Below are positions 23,922 through 36,010 of a stretch of 64,000 nucleotides of DNA, piece after piece. The notes beneath the pieces are model-generated. The model was given only the letters and a program-made list of their open reading frames with translations. It was not told where the DNA came from and searched no databases. Where the stretch lies: assembly GCA_950295325.1 (NCBI GenBank), contig OX485806.1, positions 10,292,001-10,356,000 on the forward strand, in the 5' to 3' direction. A program made the position numbers and the translations under genes. Numbering within the stretch: position 1 is the stretch's first letter; every line of letters starts with the position of its first letter. Source of the stretch: Polytrichum commune (Eukaryota > Streptophyta > Polytrichopsida > Polytrichales > Polytrichaceae).

Positions 23922-26900
23922 TCATTGTTGCCCTTCATTGTTGCTCTTAATGCGCACGTCGGGGCTCGGAGGCTTGCGAGGAGTAAACGGTGAGTCTGCT
24001 CCCAAAGTGTCGGTGATGATTTGTGCGACATGTAAGAGAATTTCCTGCTGGACTTTGTAGAATGCTGCTCCTCCCTGCATGGGCAATTTTTGTCAATTGA
24101 ATCATCTGGAAAGCCATTTACACTAATCGGCATGTGCAATTTGGTTACCTCTTCACCCATGCCAATTACGTTGGGTCAAAATCAGATCCCCAAAACTACA
24201 TCCATATAGCAACCACAGCAGAAAAAAAATTCTTGTATTCTGATACTGTGGTAATATATGTTCAAAACAGTGTGGAATGTCGATACATTAGCATGTGGCA
24301 ACCTAATTGCACATTTTCAGTGTGGAAGACTTCAATGTGCAAGACAAAAAGGCCCCGGTTTCTGAAGTTAAGAAAATGATTTTTTAACATGGAAGTTGTT
24401 AAGGTTAGAGGATAATACAAATAAGGTGAAGTTTGCGGCTCTATTGTGGGCATTTCCAGCTCCAAAAGACAAATTTTGACTGTTGGATCGGCTTGGGAAT
24501 TGTCCTATCTCATTAGCATTTGCAAACACTGATTGTTCATTTCAGGTTTCAAGATCGGAGTTCAGATCTCAAAGATAGAGAAAGTAGAAAAGAAGATTCT
24601 TTCTCTTTACGTGGTCACGTAGGCCCTTCCAATTGTGATGTTCACTATTGGACCTAGAATGGTCAATATATTCTGACAACATAATCCAATCTCTTCGTGA
24701 CATGTGTGTTTTTGATGTCCATTCTTATTCACATGCCTTGCCATATATTACTCAATTATGAGCATCTGATCAAGAAAACTATGGTCACTCTTCTGAGTTG
24801 AACACCTACATTTGAGTGGTAAATGGCAAGCTTTGTAATTAAGAATGGACACCAGAGACACACATGTCACAAGGTGATTGAACTATGTGCTCAAAATATA
24901 GACACTATTCTAGGTTCAATTGATAGCATCACAATTGGGAGGGCCTATGTGATGAATTTAAGAGAACAAGAATCTTCACTTTGACCTCTGTAGCTTTTAC
25001 ATCTCAAATAGGGCCACATATGTTAGAGGTTTATCACTCTTCTTCAGGAACATTGGCAAGATTCCTTTTGAACAATAGAATCATCATCAAACATGCATCT
25101 TGACAGACAATCAAGCAAATCGGAAACACATGTAACCATAGCAAGACAACTGCATTCATATAAGTCAAAAATGAAAGGAGGGTGCAACGTGACTACATAC
25201 AGTGACTTTGATCACACAGGACAAAGCAATCTCGGGTCCATCGACTTGCATGCTTTTCAAGTAGCAAACTGGGGTTGCTTTCTGGGTCTCCACACTTGGC
25301 TGTGACTGCAAATACTGCTCAACATTTGCTGTGATGTTTGAAATGCTGAACATGTGACGGTTTTTGAGCTGAAACGATGCCTCGAGTGACTTGGTTTTTG
25401 CCCTCGAGAAGTTGGTGATAACCTGGGATGCAAACAATAGAATAAAGTGTTGAAAAGTGGGGCTTATGTGGTCACTCTTCTTACTGGGAGACCTATCTTT
25501 GAGTGGTATTTAGTTAAGAATAGACACCAAAATGACACATGTCATGATGAGATTGACCAATTTTGAACACAATTGGGAGGGCCTATGTGCTCACTCAAAC
25601 GAGAAAGAGAATCTTCACTTTGATATCTTGTAACTTTTGCATCTCAACTCCAATCCCACAGAAACTTGAAGTGAACATCTCCCTCATTCATTGCAATTGC
25701 TAACCAGATGAGGCGATTCCCGATCTCATCCAACAATCAAGATTGTTTGTGGAGTTGGAAGTGCCCATAATAGGGTCACATATATTAAAATTAGAAGATA
25801 ATGACATCCATATGTTACAACCTTTTCTGTTTCCTATTAGTGTCAACCAGAGAGGAGTAAGAGCAGCTCCTATGGTCAATGTAAAACAATTCTCAAATAA
25901 TCAGTTTTCAGAGTATTGTCAGCCAATGCTGCATGCTCATCCCACTCATATAGTCCATATATGTTATAAATCTTCATTGGCCACCGATTAATGAAAGAGA
26001 AACAACCCTCTAAAGTCCTTGGTCACTTGATTTTTGAGGGTGCATTGGGGATTAGAGGGTTGCCTCTCTGGCAATAATTGGAGGACAAGTAAGATGGGAT
26101 AACAATTGAGCTTCATGGGTGGGAAGAGTATGCAAATTTGCTCCAGGAAAACCTAGAAAGCCAATTATTGAGAGATTTATTTTGTAGTGATAATCGGAGA
26201 TGCTCTAAATAACCTTGACAACTGTCCAGACTCTTCAAAACGAGAGACAAATCCATATGCACAATTTTGGACTTTTGAGGAAGGACGATTTCAAAGGTTG
26301 CTGGCAATCATAGGTACAATTTAGAACCTGGCTGGTGAAGGCTTGATTTGGGACAAGCACTGGTACGCCATCAAAACCTTGTACTCTAGTCTGCATAAAC
26401 CCAATGTCCTGGACATGACCTGACACATTCCCAGCCTGCAGTACCAATGAACCAAATTTTAGATTCCATGCATCCATAAGAATCACAACAATGTATAGTT
26501 AGTTGGAGTTTGAAGATATTTATTACCATTTTTCCTAGATCTACATACCCTCATGCAGCCTGACCACCAAGGTGAGGCCCCCTTAACACTAGAGCTCAAA
26601 CTTGAAATCTTTGAAGTTTGATACGTGGGGTTCACAACTTGCATCCGAAGCTCAAACTATTGAGAGCTTGACTATCCAATCCTCAAGCTCTCATTAGTTT
26701 GAACAATTGTAAAGTGGCCATGCTCAAAGTGAGATAAGGGGGGGATGATTCTAGATGAGAAGGATTGATGACATGAAAAGGAATGCTTGAAAACCTGTTG
26801 GGTTGGGGTCCACAACATTAGGAGCTTGAGCGCTATTGACATTCCTAAGCTACCTTCATGGGGTAGCTTGGGATTTTGACCAAGAGATTGTCAAAAATAG

Positions 26901-28523
26901 CTGAAAGCTTGTTGTAGTCATTCCACATGGGAACCATCTATTGGTGATTCAGATTCAGCTATTTGAACGTTTCAGTAATCATTCAATTTGAGAAAAAACT
27001 CCGAGAAGAAGTAATGTGTACCTTGATTTTCTCTCCAATAATGAATGGTCGTGTGATGAAGAGAGAAGCACCACCAAACATGTTTCCTACCACCTCCTTT
27101 GCTGCTAAACCCACCGCTAGACCTGAATCCCACACCCAATAAATGAAATGTTTTAGTTCTCCACGACCATATATTGCAATATTAAAACTCACTTACTGTG
27201 TCATTAAGGTCAATTGTGAACATCAAAGCAACATACTATGAAATATTATTCCGAATACAAAAGGGGTTGTTTCTACAAGTACCAGAAACTCCACCAACAG
27301 CAAAAATTGAGCGAAGTGCCAAGTCCATGACCTCAGCAATGCATGATGCTGCCAAACCATACATGGCCAGCGTAGAAATTTTATCGACTGCCCTAATCCG
27401 AGGCTGCAGATTACAACGCATCCAACCCCATTAAGTTTTAGTACAGAAATACAAGTCTGGTCATAGTTTTTAGTTCAGCAATAGCTGTATGGATGAAATT
27501 TAAACTGCAAAGAAATGAAGACCCAAGAGTTCTGTGTAATAGAAGAACAACAGGTTCAATATATACCATACAAGTTCTCAGAACACTTCGATTGTTGGCC
27601 TGAAAGTAAAACAGAAAATGATAATAACAGCCATTTGAACCTGATCCATTGTAGGGTTTAGGGTTGCAATTCTCCCTATATGTATGGAATAGTCGTTGAG
27701 GTTAAATGGCTCCAAAACTTTTCCATCTCTTGCAAAGGTGGAATTTCTTCTACGACTGAGTTCTAACTTCAAGTTCTTTGAAGTAATATCGTTAGGGTTT
27801 GCTGTGAAGGTTGATCTTTCTTTACTTCATGGACCTTTAACAAGCGAAAGCATATATACGGAGTGTAATTATGTATTGGCCGTGGATCGGACAGGAATGG
27901 TCTCATCCAGTTCACTTTTGCAAATTGCAAAGATCAGTTCAAGTTTTAGATACAGAGTTAACGTGCATAAGTTGTAAGAAGTGAAAATGAAGATTCTCTC
28001 CTGTTTGAGTGCTCACAAAGGCCCTCCCAATTGTGTAAATTATCAAACCTAGAACGAGGTCTATATTTTGAGCATGTAATCCAATCTCATTGTAAGACGT
28101 GTCTTTCAATTTAGGTTGTCTGTCGTAACTACAAACCTGCCACATAGCATTCAAATAAAGGTGTTGAATTAAGAAGAGTAACCACATAAGACTCCCATGC
28201 CTTAAGAGATTAACTGACATGCAACTTTACTCAAGGAAATTCTGAGTGTTAGGATTTTTACTTCATCTTTTGGTTGTTGTTTAATGAGCTCTTCCGCATA
28301 CGCCTGCTTCCAACGAAACAAGAACCAAGTGGTGGTACAGATAACAGACACAGCTCGCATTTTGTAAATCACGAGTGGCGTAACCAGTGCTTGAAGTTTC
28401 CAAACCACGGCTGTAACCTGCAACCTGTTTCAGCGCAACATTCAGAACCTTAAACCCTAAACCCCAAACCTTAAACCCCATACAAATCTTATTCAAGCTT
28501 ATTCAAGCTTCCTAGTTATGCAC

Positions 28524-28559
<36 letters not shown>

Positions 28560-30561
28560 GCCTTCCAACTCCACAAGAACAACAACCTAGGAATTAAGTA
28601 AATCTAGACTTATGCACAATTAAAGGACATAATGAAAATGAATACATGTGGTTCATTTTGTAGGTCCTAGGATAGAAATGTTACAAACTAACCTTTAGAT
28701 GTGGACGAGTTACAACTCATGTTACAAACACCGATTTGTTGCATGCACACTGTGTTACCTGTGATACATACACATCTAGAGTAATGATGATTTGACCACA
28801 TTGCTCTTCAAAGTATGTATGATTGGGGTTTCAATGTCCATGTATCAACCGTGACAAACGATACTCATTACTCATTACTTTTGGACAAGTCTTTTGTCCA
28901 GATTTACTTAAACCCTAGGTCACAAACAGCAGGATTAGGTCAACGAAGAAAGATACTGACAGCCTTGTGCTGGCCCAGATCATGATGAGACTCCGAATAG
29001 GCGCCTGTGCAGCTCGAAACGGTGACTCTTTATAGGCAGCTTCATCAATCTCCTTTACTTCTCCTCTTTGCTTGTGTGTGTATATCCTACATCACAATTT
29101 CAAGTCATAAAATTAAAAAATTAGTCCATCATGAACTCTTGCAATGAATCAAACCCTATATTTTGACAACCATGCCAAACTTTAGATCACATTTTCATCA
29201 CATTGTTGTTACACCTCATATGAAAGGGCAGTTGAAATTGGCATGGCATGGACATGATCTTCATACCTGTAAATCCAGCGGCAGAAAGTGTTGACTTCCT
29301 TATATGCGAGGTAGAATGCTCCAAACAAAAGTGCTTCACGAACTACCAAGGTTGCCTGGTGATGTGCAAAAAATTTCCACCATATCATCAAACCTAAACC
29401 TAAATCTAATTTGTGTTGAGTAAGTTGAATGATGAGAAGAAGAAGAAGAGCACAATTGAAGGAACGAATGAATGAATGTGTGGGCTCACAATTGCTTCAC
29501 TTTTCTGGAGATTCGACTGGATGTTCACCGGTAGGAAATCAAGGGGATCCCAGTTGTCCGGTATGTAGTTTGCAAACGGTCTCTTGATTTGGTGAAAGAT
29601 GTAGTTGCTGAGGTTATCCAGAAAATGTTCCCCCAGATGGTTAATCTTCGTTGCGTTGATGACCTCCTTCTTTGCTCGAACTAAAATTTGACCACTAAGT
29701 TTGCCTCCTTTGCTCTTATGAAGATGTTGGGTGATGTGCCATGGAAGATTAGCCAGCCGAGTACCTCCGAAACTGGAGCCGCACTGCCACATGTACATAT
29801 AATTCTATGTCAAATCTCTTCATCGTTGAAGCGTTGGGATCAACAAAAGAATTATCGATTCAAATCCTTTGGGAATTGGTCCCCTGTGACTTCTTTACAT
29901 TGGTTGTTTTGCATACAATATCAATAATTTGTTTCTCCTTTCAGTTGTGATGATGGTGCAGCATGCTCGGACGTGGTGTTTGAATTTCAGCGAAATGCAA
30001 CCTATTTCGGTTCATTATGGACCAAACTCATTTTAGCATTTGACCCTAAATGAATCGATATAGAATGTTCTTCGTATTCAAAATCTTGTATGCAAAACAT
30101 CCAATTCCCGGCCAAAAGTGAAGTTGAGTTAGAGAGAGGATAACTCTAATGGAAGGGATACTGTGCAAGATTTTTATGAGAACAACCAAACGGTGACAAA
30201 GATCAGCTGAGTTCAGAAACTACTTACCTACCTTCATCATGCAAGCATGAATGCCATCATACATCGGTGATAAATGAACCTATCTTGTAAATTGATTCTG
30301 AAACTTCAATAACTCAGACCTCTCAATACATGTGAGTCAAGATACATGCACAGTTCAGTTCTCTCCATGTGATTTGAACTCCTTCAACCTTAACCCACCA
30401 CTGTATTGTTTTTGACCTAAATTGGATGTTCGGAGGCTAACTTTCAGAGTGGAGGAGCAAGTCTGATTAGTCTTCTTATCTCTCCTCCACTTGCCTCCTC
30501 CTGCTGACAGAGCCGCTACAGCACTTGATGATGCTTGAAGTAATAACGTCGTTGCCGCCAT
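23922..30561 (-). CDS. MscS-like mechanosensitive ion channel, organelle type (MSL), ten exons
   Basis: This is a membrane channel that opens under tension to release ions, probably in the plastid or mitochondrial inner membrane. Coding exons on minus: 30561-30389, 29772-29490, 29355-29267, 29065-28957, 28417-28262, 27403-27283, 27122-27022, 26435-26328, 25422-25201 and 24074-23922. Introns are GT-AG and phases agree throughout, giving 504 residues with stop TGA at 23922-23924. The N-terminus (MAATTLLLQASSS) is Ser/Ala-rich like a transit peptide. Exons 3-5 carry hydrophobic segments. Residues about 300-330, VGGVSGGLAVGLAAKEVVGN, form the Gly/Ala-rich pore helix. FITRPFIIGEKIK and AGNVSGHVQDIGF begin the beta domain, with the MscS signature VPVLVPNQAF at 370-377. 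FYKVQQEILLH near 459 matches the C-terminal domain. The exon 1/2 junction is the least certain: an alternative acceptor at 29783 also keeps a frame. Several introns hold repeat copies. No broken codon was seen, so the gene looks intact. Confidence 0.9.
24590..24985. repeat. Near-loopless foldback in the last intron of the channel gene
   Basis: Left arm 24590-24785 and right arm 24786-24985 are inverted copies of each other. Shared blocks include AAGATTCTT, AGGCCCT.CCAATTGTGATG, GACCTAGAAT, GTGACATGTGTG, TGTCCATTCTTA and GACCATAG at the centre. Each arm equals a half-copy of a dispersed family whose outer ends read CCCACTTCTCCTAGGATATG. Non-coding. Confidence 0.82.
25440..25640 (-). repeat. 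Foldback-family half-copy in a channel-gene intron
   Basis: Reverse half-copy with CTTATGTGGTCACTCTTCTT, AATAGACACCAAAATGACAC and CAATTGGGAGGGCCTATGTG. It lies in the intron between the exons at 26328-26435 and 25201-25422. Confidence 0.7.
27975..28215 (+). repeat. Foldback-family half-copy in a channel-gene intron
   Basis: Forward half-copy with GAAGATTCTCTC, CCCTCCCAATTGTG, AAACCTAGAACGAGG, TTTTGAGCATGTAATCCAAT and GAAGAGTAACCACATAAG. It lies in the intron between the exons at 28262-28417 and 27283-27403. Confidence 0.7.
28524..28560. repeat. (CT)n microsatellite
   Basis: A CT dinucleotide run with one TTC interruption, in an intron of the channel gene. Just beside it, 28449-28481, are a few degenerate CCCTAAA-like units. 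Confidence 0.9.
29999..30068. repeat. Short foldback in intron 1 of the channel gene
   Basis: CTATTTCGGTTCATTATGG on the left is mirrored by CTATATCGATTCATTTAGG read inward from the right. A related foldback lies at about 30895-31025, just upstream of the gene start (TGATTCGGTTCAGTGAGG and, inward, TATTTCGATTCATGGAAGG). Confidence 0.6.
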
Positions 30562-33000
30562 TGCAAAATATATGCTAAAATGCAAGCAATTTTCACTTGG
30601 ACATCGTCAGCACATGATGGTCGCTGCAAGAATCAAGATGAACTTCAGTTATGCCAAATGTCTTGCAAACCATCATTGTAGGTTACCCACACACATGCAC
30701 AACTCAATGCCTTCAGATTCTACCCAAATTTATCACTCCTTGTAGGACTCTAGAGTTCATATCCTCTAAATCAGCATGACTTTTGGTATAGAGTTCGTTG
30801 AATTTACATACAACACACCTTCCATGTTCGCTAAGAATTTTTAGAAATTTTCAGGGCATGCTTGGGAGGTAGATAGTGTGGAGGTTTGAACAAACCAAGA
30901 ACATTCTACGTGATTCGGTTCAGTGAGGTCAAACTCATTTTTGAAATTTTGACATGCCAAGAGGTGCTCACAAACTGAACGAAATGAGTTCGGCCTTCCA
31001 TGAATCGAAATAGGTTGCTCTACTTCATCATTTTAAATTCAAACATGAGCTCCGAGCATCCACAGTCATCACAAGTGGAAAGAAGATCATTGATATTGTA
31101 TGCAAAACAACCAATGAAAAGTCCCATTGAGTTGAGCTTAAAGGATAACTCTACTGAGTTGAAATAAACGATCGGCTCGGTTCAAGTGGCAAACCACAGT
31201 CGAGAATTCTTATCTGCGACGATGATCCAAAGGATTCCACATTTAACCTTTCACACCACATTCTCACAGTCAAGCAATCCTTGAAAAACATCATCCTGCA
31301 AAACCACCCAAACTCACATACATGACCCCAATTTTTTGACAACCCATATGAATCTATTAACCCTTCACCTTGAAGCTCTGACCGGCGGTTTTGAAGTCGA
31401 ATGTGACTCAAGAGTGCACAGCAAGCTCTTCTTCATCAGAAATTCTGCACAGCTTCAAGCAAACCAAACTTTACAAATTTATTTTTTGGATTTGAACCTT
31501 ACAGATCTTTACTGTATTCGGGCTTCACAACTTATTAGAGCACTTAACCTACCCACTGGAATTGACCAATTGTGCTCAAGTCAAGGTGCAACTGCAATCT
31601 CATTATACGATCCTGGATCTCATCTCATCCTGCGGATGTGAGTTTGGTTTTTGTTTTTTTGGGTTTAGGTTAACTTTTGGAAGTTTCTTGGAGAGCTCAA
31701 CATGATAGTAAGTTTGAAATCCATGGTGAAATGATATGATCCATACGATCACTCAAGGGGCTCACACATGCTCCGATGATTCTGCTTCTGTCACGGATAT
31801 CTTGTGGATTGACTGCAGTGACGAAGTGACAGTGAACTTCGAGTTGAGTGATTTAGTCCAGAAAGTGAGTTTCAACCGGGCAAATAGCATCATCATAATT
31901 CAAGCTCTTGATGTGGAGAAATTACTAAACGAAAGCAGAGTGACCACGGTGAGTAAGAAAATTATTCTGTCTTTATTATCATACGATTCGAGCAAGTCTT
32001 CGATGATCCGGAATTTGTCTTCACCGCACACTCGAACGTGTTGTGATCAGTGGAGGCTGGACTAAAAGGCCCATTCCCACATGGCTTTACCAAATAACCA
32101 AATTCTTTCCTAAAAACCAGGTAAAGCTCTCTCAGTTATGTCAAAGGCACCGGCTATTCTGGTGCACCTACAAGAACTTGCTCCAGAGATTTTCAAGTAG
32201 GTATTGATTACTTAACTTTCACACATGTTCATTGTTGGTTTATTTATCGAGCAATGACATGTTGGACAGTTTTTATCCCATTCTCAAATGCCTTTCCATT
32301 CATTGATCTTACCGTTGGTTTTTGTTAATGGAGCTTCTCATGCCCTCGTAGCTATACTACGGTAGTTAAGAAATTTGCCAAAATGAACCGCAGCCGATCT
32401 GCAGTCGCTAAATGACTACAGATTTTTATTTTATTTTTTACGTTTTTTATTTTGCAATTGCAATTTTAAGTTTTTTGAGGCGTGTAATACTCTTGGAAAG
32501 GTACTTTCAAGACCTTTCCAACGGTATATCGCACAACCCCAAATTCCTAAGATTTCAGTTGCTAAACCAAAAAACAAATCTGCAATCGTTTAGCGACTAC
32601 AAATCAGGCTGGTCAAAAGAACTGCAACCGATTTCGGTTGCGGTTCTTTTTGGCATAGTTTTCTACTAGTGCTAAGACTAAAAAAAACCAATCACAAGGG
32701 TTGGAGGTGACATTTTTAAAGGTCTTACATTCTTTGCCTCATATCTGGGTAATGTTGGGAGGGTCGGTGCCTGAGGCTTAAAACCTTTGCTTTTAAACCA
32801 CGCCATGTCCTTTGCCAACTAGGCTCCGCACTAGATAGTGTCAATGGTGTGAAGGTTGTGTTTTTAGAAAGAACTTTCAGGCTAAGCTAAAGTCAAGTGG
32901 GAAGGGGGCATAAGGTGGGCATATCCAAAATGGCTTCAAACGTATGACCGTGGAACAAAGTTTTGGTTTTTAGGTTTGGTGTTGGTCTTGGTTACTATAC
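30562..33000. other. Upstream region of the channel gene; no further gene seen
   Basis: The first several hundred bases should hold the channel gene's promoter, but I see no decisive motif. Plus-strand frames at 31336-31641 and 31736-32065 (101 and 109 codons) have no domain I recognise and no joining splice model I trust. 30895-31025 is a small foldback repeat. Confidence 0.5.
32353..32671. mobile_element. CACTA-like miniature element, partly decayed
   Basis: The right end, read inward, is CACTAGTAGAAAACTATGCC, then AAAAAGAACCGCAACCGA. The left end carries TTTGCCAAAATGAACCGCAGCCGA in matching order, and both arms contain TCGCTAAA.GA.T.CAGATTT. CACTAGTAGAAA is the usual terminus of CACTA elements. 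The left extreme is degraded and no 3-bp duplication could be set. Confidence 0.6.
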
Positions 33001-33453
33001 GTGATAGGTAATGCATGAGAGGCATTGCCTTATGGGGAATAAAGACACCGAGAGTGCGAGGCGGAAGTTGAGCATAGGTGTCCATGTTCCCCATAATGCA
33101 CTCCCCCATAGAACGTAAAGGCCCAAGGACATATTTCAATGGCTTTGATTGGTTGGAGAAACGTAATGCCCTTGTCCATATTTTGTTTTGTTAATCAACG
33201 CACCCTTATTTTGCCCAACAGTGCCCCCAATCACAAAGTGCATTACGAAACATGCCAATGCATTACGTTTTTCCCTAATGCCTTGGTAGTTGATCAAGGC
33301 AATCAGAGCCGTTGAAATATGGCCTAGGGCCTTTACGTTCAATAATGCATCCCTTCATGTGTATTGTAAGGAAATGCAAGCATGGTAGCTCGGCTACACC
33401 TCGCACAATGCCCTTATTCCTCATCATGCAACCCCCTCATGCATTACCTATTA
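33001..33453. mobile_element. Long foldback element, arms about 165 bp
   Basis: 33001-33170 and 33285-33453 are inverted copies. Both arms, read inward, contain ATAGGTAATGCATGAG, GGAATAA, GTGCGAGG, GAACGTAAAGGCCC, CATATTTCAA and GGCT.TGATTG. The loop is about 115 bp. Related fragments with TAATGCAC/GTGCATTA lie at about 33820-33905. No open frame. Confidence 0.82.
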
Positions 33454-34013
33454 CTTAATGCCACCGGGGAAGGCACCTCTATAGAAAAATGACATACACA
33501 AGCAAAAACCAAGTATTTGTTTGGGGCTATTTAATTTAGTCTTTGATTATTTTGGACCTTACATTTATCAAAAAAAATCCTTCTTATCACCATTTTCCTC
33601 TAGTCTAAAGGTAATTATAAATTCCATATTTGTGCAATAAATTGCACCCTATTCTATATATTAAAAGTAGGGGTTACTTTTGTTTCTCTCATGGTATTAA
33701 AGTGGAGTTCCGTGTTTGCTAATGTTTGTCATTTATGGAACTATAATTTATGTCTTACGACTATATTCCACCGTACCTTTTCTTGCACATTATTTCTACG
33801 TAAATTGCCACTGAACTCCCCTAGGTAATGCCTTGCCCAAAAGCATAATGCACTCCGAAACATGTGGGTGCATTACACAAGGAAAGGGTCCTTCCTATTA
33901 CGAAGGGAAATCTGGCATGGGTCTTTACATACCTCATAGGTACTTCACAAACAAGGGCCACAAACTCTGTGCAACATCTAAGACACACAATGTATGTTAC
34001 ACCATTTATAGGG

Positions 34014-34049
<36 letters not shown>

Positions 34050-36010
34050 CTAGGGGGTGGACTCTTCATTGGAAACCTAAATGACGTGCATGGATCGTTA
34101 TGAAATTAAAACCCCCCTTATACATGAGAAGTTTATATAGAAAAACAAATATATAAATACTAATGGCATGCTGGAAAATGGATTTGAGCTAAGCTTTTCA
34201 ATTTAATGTGATAAATGCCTCCACCACATATACAAAATATAAGTCATAAATTAAATGGGCATTTATTACATATAAATTCACTTTCACTTTCCAATGAGAA
34301 AGTCATTGAACGTTTTTTCATCCATAGCATGTAAGTTAATGATTGTATCAAACAAACAAAGACAAGAGCACGATAAGTTAGCCACAATCTAGAGAGCAAA
34401 ACCTAAGGAAGCCCATGAGCCCTCCAAGAGCCTCTAGTTTGTAAGAACCTAGAACCCAAATGCAAACCTTAACAAGCACATACATAGTAGTCATTAAGGA
34501 CTATGACCATATGACAACAAATGAATGAAAACATGAATTGGATGAAACTAACGTGTCCATTATCAAAAAATTCTTTAAACCTTAGGGCTTCCTTTTGTAC
34601 ATCCACCTTTACTTCAAAAAAAAATTCATAGTTTTTCTCTATGTATACACCAGAGAAAAATAATACCTCTCGCTATGTATACTATGTACGCTATTGCCTC
34701 AAATAATACCCATTCTTACACTCATGTTAGTTTGTGCATGGTATGAAGAGTCCACCTGCATACAGACATACACACACACACACACATATACACACACATA
34801 TATACATCTATATATTTATAAGAACTAGAGTAACAAACAACAAAAAATGCATATAAGGAAATTTCTGGCTATGTGGGTGTAATTTGGTTCGTTTTTCATA
34901 TTATTATGTTATTCATGTTATTCATGTTATTAGTTATTCAATTCTCCAACTTCTACAAATTAGATTTGCACAGTGAAACTTGTGTTGCATTAGAAAATCT
35001 ACAATGAAATTTCAACAACATTGGATTCATAATCCGACTTCCTATGGTTTAGTTATGGTTATTGAAAGTGCATGTTTGTTGATTTCTCAATTGAATAGAT
35101 AGGTCCTCCCAATTGTGTTCACTACAAAGTGTGAAGCAATTACTTTGTAAAATTTGAAGATGTAGTTTGAACTCTTTATAACATGTGTCTTTATGGCTTT
35201 TGTTCTTTGAACCTCATATAACCATGTATACCAATCCAATGTAGGTTTATGATTAAGAAAAGTATCTGAATAACACCTGCAAACCTCAATTATGTTGATC
35301 ATGTTTGGGGAAGATACTCTTCTTTTAGAGTGGGAGCCATGTGTGCATAGCGCAACCCCTCATTCAAATCCCTGCATAGAAAAATTTCACAACAAAAAAG
35401 AAGACTAATTGGGCTCCACTTTTAATGAAGGGTGGGGATGATAATGCCGCCATACGAATATAAGGTATATTTTGATAAATGAAACTCCTCTTGTGATAAA
35501 CCTTAAGCGGACCTTTAGTAAGGTCCACATATTTCTCCCCTAAATACCTACTACTCTTCTTCATTTCATAAAACTAGGGGGAACAACACCCACCCTATAT
35601 ATATACTCATATTAAAGTAAACTAGATATGATATTGAATTTGAGCATTTTGTTGAATTCAATTCTATGGGTGGATTTGTTTGTACACTTACCCCCCCCCC
35701 CCCCCTCTCTTGAGATTCTCATGGGGCTACCACACTTAGCTAGTCGACATTCCAAACTTTCATTTCGAGCTTGAAATAGTGGTAGGACCTCGGTTTGCAC
35801 TTCATGAGGCTACAAACATACCACACACACTTTGGTTACAAAACCATGACTTTGACCAATACATATGGGTCAAATGTGTAAGGTAGGAGAGATACCACCG
35901 GCCATTGCCATTGGCTCCCAAGCCTCCTCAAGGTCTTCTTTAAGATCCAAAAGATAAACTAGTCCTATTTCATGGAAATGGCAGTCTCTAGCCAAATCAT
36001 GGTTGTTGTC
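33454..36010. other. Gene-free stretch
   Basis: No gene recognised. It holds an (AC)n run at 34016-34048, a 15-C run at 35691-35705, a copy at 34060-34360 of the repeat also seen at 15340-15720, and an uninterrupted family C repeat at about 34940-35300. Confidence 0.6.
34016..34048. repeat. (AC)n microsatellite
   Basis: Uninterrupted AC dinucleotides over 33 bp. Open frames reading Thr-His repeats across it are artefacts. Confidence 0.95.

Noticed and set aside
28449-28481. CCCTAAA-like units suggesting an interstitial telomere or telo-box
   Set aside because: Only about four degenerate units within an intron, next to a CT microsatellite; too few to claim a telomeric insertion or a regulatory box.
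31336-32065. Two plus frames (101 and 109 codons) that could be exons of one gene
   Set aside because: No domain or homologue recognised and no convincing donor/acceptor joining them; left as unassigned.
33833-34103. Frames with Thr-His-Thr-His runs
   Set aside because: They are translations of the (AC)n microsatellite at 34016-34048.
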